Positions 10,547 to 21,254 of a DNA stretch of 64,000 nt are shown here, in pieces. Source of the DNA: Leucocoprinus leucothites (taxonomy: Eukaryota; Basidiomycota; Agaricomycetes; Agaricales; Agaricaceae); contig JAACJO010000007.1 of NCBI GenBank assembly GCA_013368445.1, forward strand, positions 1,178,001 through 1,242,000, in the 5' to 3' direction. The notes under the pieces are model-generated. The model saw only the letters and a list, made by a program, of their open reading frames with translations. It searched no databases and was not told where the DNA came from. Both the position numbers and the translations under genes were made by a program. Position 1 is the stretch's first letter, and each line of letters opens with the position of its first letter.

Positions 10547-11518
10547 CTAGGAAACTTCTTTCATTTCTTCCTTCTCCTTTGGCTCCTCAGCATTCTCTTC
10601 CACCTCCCCCGTTGCCTGCACACTTGGCTTCTTCAGTTCTTTGACCACGGCTTTCTTGCCCTCCTTGCCGTCGCTTCCACCCAAACCCTTAACCATATCA
10701 CCAGCTGCCTCATCGTCCATTCCCAAATCTTTCATCAGATCCAACAACTCATCGTCTGTCACTTTCACGCCCTGCAATCCATATCCACTCAACTCATCCC
10801 CCAAGTCCCTCTCACCTACCCGCTTATTCACAGGTACTGGCTTCTTGGCCCCAGCAGCTGACAACGGAGATTTGGGAGGTTGTGCGAGTATCTTCTGCTT
10901 GAGTCGATCGGGAGTCATTTGTAGTGGCATCATTGCGCCTGGTACACCAACTGGTTTCGCTTCCGGAAGTTTGGGCCCAGCAAGTAAGGAGTCCTCATTC
11001 TCATTCCACGTCTCCGAAAGACGGAGAAATCTGTCGAGCTCGTCATATTCCACTGCTTCTTCGCTGACGGGTATGGACCGCATCTATAAGATCCCAGAAG
11101 CTCAAGAACAAGGAAGGACTTACAAGTCTTGGAAAGTCTATCCACACTTTTAGCTACGTTGCGATGATAATATGATTGAAAGAAACGTACTCCAGGGAAG
11201 GTTCCGCCTACAAGAATTCCTGGTAGTTGTTGCTTGTCTACATTCTAAGCGTCACAACGACGTCCGAGGGATAGAAAAAAAGCGCTAACCAGCTGGTGCC
11301 TTTCGGCGCCAAATCCTCTTGGCTTCCTCGTCTGAAGCAAGGTCGTAAGATGTAAATGGAATTTTCTTGACTTGTAGTATACGAAGGAGATATTCTGATG
11401 TCCTGGTCAGCCTCAGGGTGTCTGACTTTACACGGTTATAACACACACCTTGACGCTGGCGTAATGCTGGCTGCGATGCGATAGTTGTCAGAAAAACTGC
11501 TACTGGTGGAGAGGGCAT
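10547..11518 (-). CDS. SH3BGR-type thioredoxin-fold protein with acidic tail
   Basis: Five exons (11518-11449, 11394-11290, 11237-11191, 11137-11124, 11063-10547) give exactly 250 residues plus stop. The N-terminal ~100 residues match the SH3-binding glutamate-rich (SH3BGR) glutaredoxin-like domain: MPSPPVAVFLTTIAS, YLLRILQVKKIPFTSYDLA, DEEAKRIW, then the cis-proline region KQQLPGILVGG and FEEAVEYDELDRFLRL. There is no CxxC redox motif, as in other SH3BGR members, so it is probably a binding module. The C-terminal half is charged, lysine/glutamate-rich and probably disordered. Exon 4 is only 14 bases but is needed to give FPGTFQDFEEAVEY in frame. It is convergent with seipin, with about 125 bases between stop codons. 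Confidence 0.85.
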
Positions 11519-11753
11519 GTATATGCAACGAGTAAATGAGAAGATTGACTGAGCGGTGTAAGAGGACAAGGAGGGGTTGCCGAGGAAACAGACTGCAAGG
11601 AGGTTAGCAGGCCCCTAAGTCATAATTATAGAGATGGCGATCAGGTGCATCGCGTCAGAAATTCAATTGCCTTATCGGGACCAATTACGATCGCCCTTCC
11701 GTTTATCCTCCAAGCGTTTATCTCTATCCCTCAGCACAAATTCGTACGAGATT

Positions 11754-12555
11754 ATGTCGGAAGAACCAGAACTGAAAGTGCTCGTCGTGTGTCTGGGTGA
11801 GGCTGCTTGCTTGTCCACAATGGCTCTCTTACTGACCAGTTTGTGAATAACTTGGTCCTCTTGACTTACCATCCTCCCTAATATCCGGTTATGCTCATAC
11901 GGATTGCCTGCTAACCATCCGGACGATAAATCATGGTGATACATCTAGGTAATATCTGTCGCTCACCAATGGGTGAAGCAGTTCTCGCAGACGTTGCAAA
12001 GAAACGCGGTCTCAACGTCAAGGTGGATAGCGCAGGTACTGCTGGATACCACGTTTGCGAAGAACCAGACGAGCGGTATGTGTCTTCAAGTTACCTATTA
12101 CACACATTCTCTCTCCAGCTAATGAACTAAACAGTACTGTTGCTGTATGTAAAAAAGTGCGTCAATTCCCCAGTCGAAATCCACCTGATTCTGAATTGCA
12201 ACGTACTCATAACCATGAACAGCACAAAGTACCGATCAACAGCCTGGCGCGTCAAGTTAAGACATCCGACTTTACACAATTCACCCACATTCTCGCTTCC
12301 GACAAGAACAACCTTCGTGATCTTGAAAGGATCAAACCATCCAATGCGACAGCTGAGGTCCGGTTATGGGGATCATACCTCGACGACCAGCCTATTCCCG
12401 ACCCTTATTACGGTGGCGCCGTAAGCACTACTTGTATCATCCTCGGTATTTGTAATGATGTATTGACTTGCATTTTCAAGAGCGGGTTCGAAAGCGTATT
12501 CCAGCAAGTAACCAAGCTTTCAAATGCTTTCCTCGATACCGTGCTTAAGAAGTAG
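11754..12555 (+). CDS. LTP1: Low-molecular-weight protein tyrosine phosphatase
   Basis: Five exons (11754-11796, 11949-12075, 12135-12156, 12223-12420, 12481-12555) give 154 residues, the usual length for the family. The catalytic P-loop is VCLGNICRSPM near the N-terminus (C-x4-C/I-R-S form with nucleophilic Cys and following Arg), and the general-acid Asp lies in the IPDPYYGG loop. The first intron (152 bases) splits the P-loop codons just before GNICRS, and exon 3 is only 22 bases. The enzyme removes phosphate from phosphotyrosine and small aryl phosphates in the cytosol; S. cerevisiae Ltp1 and S. pombe Stp1 are counterparts. It is divergent from the SH3BGR-like gene, 235 bases apart. Confidence 0.92.
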
Positions 12556-12714
12556 GAACTTCATGTACCGGAACATTTGCATAGCCCTTTGATATTGGCA
12601 TTGGCAATCACATGCAGTAGAATTATAGAACGTGGAAGCATTTTTACAATTCATAGGAAAGCAATATCGACGAGTGGTTTCCTCACGCAACCGATGCCCC
12701 ACCCACTCCTCCTT

Positions 12715-15031
12715 CTAGCGATGGGTGGGCATGGTAGTGGTAGCACGGTTACCAACAGCATCCTCGGCTCTCCAGAGGCTAGTGATGGTCTACCGGATAA
12801 TATTTTAGCTGACAGCATCTTGAATCAACTGCGGACAACAAACGCACCTTGTTCTGAGTGTAGAAGTTGATACCACTCTTACCGTAGAATCCGATATCGC
12901 CCAAGGAAGAACCCTTGTTTCCACTCCAAGCAAACATTGGTAGAGGAACAGGGATAGGCACGTTGATACCAATTTGGCCAACGTTAACTTCGATCTCGAA
13001 TTTTCGACCAGTAGGTCCGGACTGTGTGAAGATGGCAGCTCCGTTTCCGTAGTAGTTATTATTGATGATGTCAATAGCATCGTCCAAGTTGTCAGCTCTC
13101 AAGATGAGCAGGACTGGACCAAATATCTCTTCGCTAATTCAAGCAGATCAGCTCTTAAAGAACAGAAACAACGTGATTCTAGTACTCACCGGTAGCACTT
13201 CATGCTAGTCGCTGCTTCGATGATAGTGGGACCCACAAAGTTTCCATCTGGATACTCAGGTACAGTCAAACCCCTCCCGTCAAGCACGACTTTACCACCT
13301 TCTTGTTCGCATGAAGTGACCAATTCAAGAATTCTCTGCTTAGCCTGCGGGGAAATGATAGGACCTCTGAGATGGTTTGATCAAACTCAACGTTCTGTGA
13401 CGTCATAAGCAGCTATACACATACAGATCTGCACCTGGCTCGAAGCCTCCGCTGACTTTGAGCTTCTTTGCTCTCTCTGCGAGGTCCTGCAGCCAATTTT
13501 GTGCTTCTCCGACGAGGATGGCTAAGAAGAACATAACCTAAGTTTTCGATCTTGCGTTTCTTGAAGAAGAAAAGCTCTCACCAACAGAGATGGCCATGCA
13601 ACGCTGTCCGGCGGCGCCAAATGCGGCGCCGATGATTGAGTTAAGACTAAGATTTTTGTTGGCTGCGGTGATACACTCTCAGCCATGCCTCAAAAAGTCA
13701 TATTGGCGAGAACGTACCATCCGGCATCACAATCGCATGGTTCTTTGCTCCCATGTTGGACTATATAATTTATTAGTTATATTAATACCCAGGGACGGAG
13801 GAGCGCATCCCGTTTATTCACCTGGACACGTTTTCCATTCTGGGTGCCACTGAGAACTGTATCAGTGTTAGGTCAGGGTCAATGCATATTGCACCCACCG
13901 TTGGTAGATGTGTTTTCCAGCACGGTCACCACCGACAAAGCTGATAGCTCTGATGGCAGGATGGTCACAAATCGCATTGACGGTTGGGACTTGACCATGG
14001 ACGATGTTAAGTACACCGTCAGGTAGACCTGGTCAAGCCAGTGAGCTAATTTGAGGATCGTTCAGCGGTCATCTCACCAGCTCGTTTACAAAGTTCGGCA
14101 ATTATCATCGCAGCACCGGGATCACGTTCAGAAGGCTTGACGATAAGAGTGTTTCCAGTAACTAGAGCCATCGGGATCGTCCAGAGAGGAATCATACTAG
14201 GTGATGCTTAATTACCGACTCCTGACGAAGAAAATAAAAGACATACGCAGGGAAGTTGAAAGGAGCGATGCTAGCACAGACACCGAGAGGCACCTTGCGG
14301 ACATAAGTGTCCATATCCCTGCTAACTGGCATTCCTTGAGATAGGGCACAAACCATCGGCAACTCGACACTAACCTTCAATCTTGTCACCCAGGAGAGTC
14401 GTGGTAGCTGCAATAGCAGTCTCAACTACTTGAAGCCCACGAAGTAGATCACCATGTGCATCTAATACACAACGTCCGTCAATGACGATTATTCTCCAGC
14501 ATCATAAACACAAATTCTCGCACCAGCAAAAGTCTTGCCTTGCTCGAGGACAATGCTCTGGGCAATGGCGTCCCCATTTTCGCGTAAGAGACCCTGAAGT
14601 CTTCCTTCCGAGTAAGCATATTGCATCCAAAAGGGTGATCCCAAGATCCGAAAGTAGATGAACAACTCACTGCATAACAAAACGCTGACGCGTAATGATA
14701 CTGCTCCTGCTCCAAGTCTTGAAAGCACGTGAAGCAGCTTCAACGGCCTGTTCAAACTCCTCGTTAGTCGACTGAGGAACTTGGGAAAGCAGAGTTTGGG
14801 TCGACTGTTATGTACATATGCACCAATCAGTACATCTACGTCGGTCATGATACAAGATAATACACTCACCGGATCATTGACATCGAGCCACTTGTCCGTC
14901 TTACTCTCAACGAATTCACCATTGATGAAATTCTTAGTCTTTCCGCCCATCATACTAGTGCCCTTCCAATCTGCCGAGAGCTTCTCGGCAATCGGGCGAG
15001 CAATGGCATTCAGCGTAGGATTGGACGACAT
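12715..15031 (-). CDS. Methylmalonate-semialdehyde dehydrogenase, copy without mitochondrial presequence
   Basis: About fourteen short exons encode a full ALDH6-type enzyme. Landmarks are [71 protein letters not shown], the catalytic-cysteine block [11 protein letters not shown], and the C-terminal [30 protein letters not shown] final exon (12789-12715) encodes [17 protein letters not shown]. The family oxidises methylmalonate and malonate semialdehydes to propionyl- or acetyl-CoA using NAD and CoA, in valine and pyrimidine breakdown. This copy starts [17 protein letters not shown] directly, and an in-frame TGA lies 27 bases before the ATG, so I see no targeting peptide. It lies in tandem downstream of a close paralogue with the same introns. 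Confidence 0.88.
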
Positions 15032-15761
15032 GATAGGTTCTTCTTGTCGTTGTCAGTGTTACAAATGTTGTTGGGTGGCTTTGGAAGAGTGCGGGAAAGA
15101 GACGAAGCGTATAATCGGGATTGTGTGAAAGTAGATGGCGGAGGGTGGGGAAGGAGCTTAGGATGACTTATCAAGATCAGAGCATTGGTTTACGCGTGTT
15201 CTCCCTGGAAGGTCACGCACAACTCGTTCACGGGACGGGTATGAGAGATGGCGTGCCGCATAATGATACTACCACGATAAGTACGAGTGGCGCGAACAGT
15301 TCAGGGTTTGCAGGGGTTTGTGAGGTGAACACTATGGCTCAGTACCCGGATCTTGAGGTTCTCAACGAGCTCAGGCCGTCGACCTGGGGTTCAGCAAGGG
15401 GTTCTCTTGACCAGGTTGACGCAGGGGAAGAAAGCCCCTGAGTAGTAATTATTAGTGGATTCTCGGATCAGCGGCATTGCCATCAGGAATTGAATGCGGG
15501 GTAGGAGCCAATCAACGGCATTCCCATATCTTCTCTACCCGTTTTAGTGATTCTCCCGGCGACTGTAATACGGAGATCATACGAACATAATCCTCTGGAT
15601 ATTTTCTACAGGAAAATAAAGATATCTTCTGGTATTAGATGGTTATACAAACGATGAGATTTAAAAAAGGGTAAGCTGGTAATGTGCGATTACTTGTGCA
15701 AAGAGGATGAACTGCTCTGAGAGGCGGAGGGCTCATCGCTGAAACAATCACCTTAAACCTT
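15032..15761. other. Spacer between the two MMSDH copies
   Basis: This spacer separates the 3' end of the upstream copy from the ATG of the downstream copy. I see no coding stretch and no upstream exon that would supply a targeting peptide to the downstream copy, although a distant small exon cannot be excluded by eye. Confidence 0.45.
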
Positions 15762-18124
15762 TTAGTGGTGAGTAGGCATAGCGGTAGTAGCACGGTTTCC
15801 AACAGCATCTTCAGCTCTCCAGAGCGACGTCGTTGTCTGAAAATAAGACATCATTACCATTGCGGACGTCCAACTTGAAAAAAAAACGACAAAAGCACAC
15901 CTTATTCTGTGTGTAGAAATTGATGCCGCTCTTGCCATAGAAGCCAATATCACCGAGCACAGATCCCTTATTACCACTCCAAGCAAACATCGGGAGAGGC
16001 ACGGGGATGGGGATGTTAATGCCAATCTGGCCGACGTTGACGTCCACTTCAAACTTGCGTCCTGTGGCACCAGATTGGGTGAAGATGGCAGCACCGTTAC
16101 CATAACGGTTGTTATTGATGATTTCGATGGCGTCGTCCAAGTTTTCAGCCTTCAGCACGACTAAGGCGGGCCCGAATATCTCTTCTCTGTACATCACGGG
16201 TTAGATACCTGTATTGAACTGGATGACTGGCAGGGTACTCACTGGTAACACCTCATGCTCGTCCCAGCCTCAATAATTGTAGGACCTATGAAATTACCAT
16301 CGGGGTACTCAGGCACAACAAGGCCTCTTCCGTCAAGTGCAATTTTACCGCCATCTTGCTCGGCAGAGGCAATCAACCCGGTAATTCTCTCCTTGGAGTG
16401 CGGGGAAATAACGGGGCCTCTGTTTATGAAGGTTCGGTTGAGTTCCAGTTTTTGATCAAGGTTGTAGATTTGGTGATGTCATAGACAGCACTTACAGATC
16501 TGCACCTGGCTCGAAACCGCCGCTGACCTTGAGCTTCTTGGCACGTTCGACGAGCTCTGGGAGCCAATTTTGTGCTTCTCCAACAAGAATAGCTAGTGAC
16601 GACATGGATTTAAGCCAATGAGAAGCGTAGTACATATAACTACATACCGACTGAGGTAGCCATGCAGCGTTGTCCAGCTGCACCGAATGCTGCACCAACG
16701 ATCGAGTTCAAAGCGAGATTCTTGTTGGCTAATGCCATTTTAAATGCAAGCGTGTAGCACATAGCGAAAAGCACGTACCATCAGGCATCAGTATAGCGTG
16801 GTTCTTCGCTCCCATGTTTGACTGGAGAGGACATGAATATGGAGGATGACGAAGACGTCTTATCACCTCACCTGTACACGCTTGCCATTCTGCGTTCCAC
16901 TATATTTGGAATACTGTAAGCGATGAATGTGTATTCATACTGGGTTGGCTCACCGGTTAAAGATGTGCTTGCCAGCGCGATCGCCACCAACGAAGCTGAT
17001 GGCCCGAATAGCGGGGTGATCGCATATGGCGTTTACAGTTGGTACTTGGCCATGAACGATGTTGAGAACGCCATCAGGGAGGCCTATAGAAAGATTGAGC
17101 CAAAGAACAGAGCATATCTTAGACCAAACCCTCACCAGCTTGTCGACAGAGTTCCGCAATCATCATTGCAGCACCAGGATCACGCTCAGAAGGCTTGCAA
17201 ATGAGGGTATTGCCAGTGACAGCAGCCATGGGAATTGTCCAAAGAGGAATCATACTGCCAAAAAATGAACGGGGAAACTAATGCAATACATCACGGTAAC
17301 TTACGCCGGGAAGTTGAAAGGGGCGATACTTGCACAGACGCCGAGAGGAACCTTCCTGACATAGGTGTCCATATCCTTGCTAACTGATGTGATTTAAGAA
17401 TTTGCACGATCTCTCAGCTACTGAGATACTGACCTTCTAATTTGTCGCCAAGGAGAGTGCTAGTTGCTGCAATAGCAGTCTCCACGACCTGAAGACCACG
17501 AAGTAGGTCACCGTGGGCGTCTGTATAATGATGTTAATTACACATATCAGCACAATTCAAACAGACATACCAGCTAGAGTTTTGCCCTGCTCCAGAACAA
17601 TACTCCCAGCGATGGCATCAGCATTCTTGCGCAAGAGGTGTTGAAGCCTTTGAATACCAGGTCATAATCCTGTGACTGACAGGGACGGGATAAGCTCCGG
17701 GCTTACTCAAGCACAAAGCGTTGACGGGTCAATACGCTGGTTTTGCTCCACGATTTGAACGCATGTGAAGCAGCATCGACAGCTTGGTCAAATTCTTCGC
17801 TCGTCGTCTGAGGAACGCTCGAGAGCACAGTTTGGGTCGACTACGATCTACATGTCAGGAGTCGCAATGATCGTACAGCGACTGGACTGAACTTACCGGA
17901 TCATGGACCTCGAGCCATTTATCCGCTTTACTCTCAACAAACTGACCGCCAATGAAATTCTTCGTCGTGCCTCCGGTCATACTCGTTCCCTTCCATTCGG
18001 CGGATATCTTCTCGGCTACAGGACGTGCGAGTGCGCTGAGACTAGTATTAGAACGGGCCGAAGTTGTGAAGGAGCGAGAAGATGCGGAAATCTGTCGGAG
18101 ACGAGGGAAGCGGGACATGGACAT
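15762..18124 (-). CDS. Methylmalonate-semialdehyde dehydrogenase, mitochondrial copy
   Basis: This is a paralogue of the adjacent downstream gene with matching exon boundaries. It begins [20 protein letters not shown], an arginine/serine-rich stretch with no acidic residue, typical of a cleavable mitochondrial presequence. It then runs [22 protein letters not shown] into the same catalytic body, including [13 protein letters not shown] with the catalytic cysteine. The last exon ends [20 protein letters not shown]. The start ATG at 18124 is followed two codons later by another ATG. It is expected in the mitochondrial matrix, acting in valine, thymine and uracil catabolism. The tandem orientation and shared intron phases point to a local duplication. 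Confidence 0.9.
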
Positions 18125-18208
18125 AATATTGGTCGCGGGGAGAAAAGTACGGGGAAGATGAAGAAGAATAACCAGAGCTTGGGCAAGGGAAGGATGGATT
18201 ACTTAAAT

Positions 18209-18243
18209 CAATATACTTAGCAAGAGCGCGACGTCATCACGTG
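18209..18243 (-). promoter_or_regulatory. Putative promoter of mitochondrial MMSDH: TATA-like plus CACGTG/TGACGTC
   Basis: Reading towards the gene on the minus strand, CACGTGATGACGTC (an E-box-like CACGTG abutting a CRE-like TGACGTC) lies about 105-120 bases upstream of the ATG. It is followed by a TATATT element. bZIP and bHLH factors bind such sites in fungi. Which factor acts here is unknown. Confidence 0.4.
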
Positions 18244-18946
18244 CGACATTCCAGCTTTAAGTACCTTCCTCCCGCTCTACGATGTGCCGATGGTGCCGTA
18301 GAGCATGAGAGGGTACCGATGGTGAGAGCGGAGTTGCAGCTGCAGGGAGAAGATGTGCTGTGAAACAATATCCAAGGAAGAATGAAGTCGATATCAATGC
18401 TAATACTGTGAGAGCAAGTGACAGCTTCGGATTGACAAGCCTGGCCTGAATAAACAAGGGACCTTAAGTATTAGCGAACGAAGGGGGTGATTCTTGCAGA
18501 TCTGATCCATGATACATGGTTTCCCGGGCATGTATCAAGAACAACGGTTGGGCGCCTATGTTAACAATCACCGAGATGTGCTTTTCCGGGAACAAGGCTG
18601 AACCCTGTCCCGTTCCTCGGTTCCCTGAAGGCAATGGAGGGGTTTTGCAGCGACGAGATGAGGAGGAGGAGAAAGGAGGGCGGCGGGGGGCAGTAGAGGC
18701 GATAATTAGCGCGTCGGGATTTATTTGGCTTGTGCCACGTGAACGTTGGAAGCGACTAGCCCTCCGCCCGTTGCAGCGATTTTTGACATCCTCTGTCCAC
18801 AATTTCTTCCTCCCTTTTCTCTCCAAGCCTCTCCCGCCCCTCCCCAGCCACCCGCGGTTTCCTTTCACCGGTTAGTCAAATTTCTCGAGTAGCACATCCA
18901 CAGCCAATCACCATTTTTCGGCGATTTTCGTATTCCATAGGCGCAC

Positions 18947-20850
18947 ATGGACCGCGGCATGCACCCGCAAATGAACGGTCTCCATAATCATTCCCGTGGG
19001 CCCAATGGCATGCACATGAGTGGAGGGACCCCCTTCAATCCCGATTACCCACATTCGAACCCCCAGCAGCCCCTATTTTCGACAAACAACACTGGCTTAA
19101 ATCACCCCCAACAAACATCACATTCTTCTCAAATACCTCATAATAATCAGTGGCTGAACTCTCAACCCAACAACATGCACCCCAACCATTTTATTCCAAA
19201 TTCCAGCCACCCCGCCCAGTTTTCCCAGCAACAACAGCAACAACAGTTTAACCCTGGATTCATGAACCAGATGCAGCAGTTCTCGTCTGGCATGGCCGCG
19301 ATGGGGTTTAATCCATTATTCCAGCAGCAAATTTTTCAGGATGCGCTAGCGATGTCCCAGCCCGTCGAGGCGGCTGACGAGCCACTTCTGGTACAGGTTC
19401 TGCTAAGTGCGAAGAAGAAGCGGGAGAGTTACAAAGACGCCTTGAACAGTCTCCACGGGGTGAGTTCGATGACTTTGTCTCTACACCGCAGGCGAATCAA
19501 TGTATCATCAGAAAAACGGTCATTCTGCTACTCTTTGGAAAGACTACTACCTCGACCACAAAGACCACATCGATACATGGATCAATATGTGTCTCCAGAA
19601 AGAAAAGTCACAGTCGGTCGAAAAGGATCCTCGGCAAACCATGTTGAAACCACTCCAAGGAAGACCAATACCTCAGATGCACCCAATCAAACGTGAATTC
19701 TCTCCTGGTCGTCTCCCAGCATCTGCGCCTCCAGCCAACAAAAGGCGGAAACACTCTTCACCGAACAGCGCCACGCCCGCCCCTATCACTGGCCGAAGTA
19801 CCATGAACAGCCTAACCGTACCCGAGCCTGTCTTCAGCGATCGAATGCCACCACCAAATGCTGAAATTAAGATTCCTGATCCACCCTCTCGATCACCAAG
19901 CCCTCCAACGAAGGTTATACCTCAAGGGCGAGGTAACAAGTATACCGAGGAGGACCGGCATTTTTTCCTCAAGTTCATTTCGTGGCGACTGAAGCAGGAT
20001 CCTTCTCTAACGAGGAATGACTTGTGTAATATGCTTGCTGAGAAGGTATCCTACCTTTTACGTTACTCTCTGATCTATCTCTAATGGTATTGTAGGCACC
20101 CCACCACACTGCACAGTCTTGGGCATCGCATTGGTCGAACCGGCACGATGTGCCAGATAAGATTCTTGCAGCTGCTCGAGGAGAATCAGTGTTATCGGAT
20201 GAAGGCGACGATGATGACGACGATGAGCCTGAGCAAATCAGGCCCACGAAACGTAAACCACTGTATAAGGAGGTTTCAACTGATGAGGAGGAGGATAACG
20301 AAGACGAGGAGGATAACGAAGATGAGGGCGAGGGTGGTAAGTCTGAGGACGGCGAGGCAGAGACGACGACGAGAAGCCAGTCAAGAAATATTCAGAGAGT
20401 CAGATGGGCCAGAAAGGCGAACCTTTCACTGACGCAGATCTATACATGGCGGCGAAGCATGCGGCCCAGTACAACGAATGGCTTGAGATGGCATCAAGAG
20501 AACGCTGGGAACCATTCGCAGAGAAGGTGGGTGTTCTTATTCCAATGACCCTTCGTGATATCTCAAGTCAATTCGTTGACAGTTCGTACAACGATCATCC
20601 AAATCTTGGGCAGAGTATTACCGACGAAATGAACCTGGTGTGTTCCTTGCATCTAATGAATTTTACCTTCCTCTCACCTCTGGTCTCAGCCATCCTCAAA
20701 CTCCGAAAGAAGATTCGTAGACAAACGCGGAACGGTGGTTCCTCCGACAATTGTGCACGACCCCAAGGGAAGCGTACACAATCTAAATACAGTCCTGAAG
20801 GCTCAGACGACCGGCAGAAACGTAATGGAACAAGCAGCGCAAGCTCATAA
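18947..20850 (+). CDS. Protein with two Rap1-type Myb domains (putative chromatin/telomere-associated)
   Basis: Six exons (18947-19459, 19512-20045, 20096-20336, 20396-20526, 20583-20637, 20690-20850) sum to 544 residues. The N-terminal 150 residues are Asn/Gln/Pro/His-rich with a short poly-Gln run and look disordered. A region near KNGHSATLWKDYYLDHKD may form a helical domain. A Rap1-like Myb follows (KYTEEDRHFFLKFISWRLKQ ... NMLAEKAPHHTAQSWASHW), then a very acidic D/E tract. A second Myb-like unit (GEPFTDADLYMAAKHAAQYN ... FVQRSSKSWAEYYRRNE) is split by an intron at the same relative place. The tail is basic. Rap1-type Myb domains occur in telomere and chromatin proteins. No BRCT domain is seen, so it is not a simple Rap1 orthologue. 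The upstream region has CACGTG at 18736. Confidence 0.75.
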
Positions 20851-21254
20851 ATTATGCACAAGCTTCGCTCTACACCTACATACGCCACCCCCGACCCAAT
20901 ATTCCTTGCATCTTTCGTGTTTTTTTATACTCTTACTTTACCTCTTGGCAGAAGGATTGTTCTCCACTTTTTAGTCCAGCACACACATATAGCCCGTTAA
21001 TATCTTCTTGGGGACTCGAGCTGAGCTCTGCAACTAAATAGTAATATGCCCGCTTTGTAAATTACGTTCGCTTTCTTGCTGTTACATATACCTTCGCTCT
21101 GTGTTAATATTACCGGGATTGTCGATTCAATTCGAGAGGAGATCGTGCTAATGATAGAAAAGCACGTGCCTATTTATGGAGATCGATGGCAACTGCAACG
21201 ACCTTGGGTTGCTTTAGCCACTGATCTCCACCATCTCACTCTCTTGACTTGACC
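20851..21254. other. Intergenic region upstream of Rab GDI
   Basis: This 404-base stretch holds the 3' flank of the Myb-domain gene and the promoter of GDI. No gene is seen. Confidence 0.5.

Noticed and set aside
12974..17204. Many plus-strand frames across the MMSDH pair
   Set aside because: All are shadows of the conserved minus-strand dehydrogenase exons.
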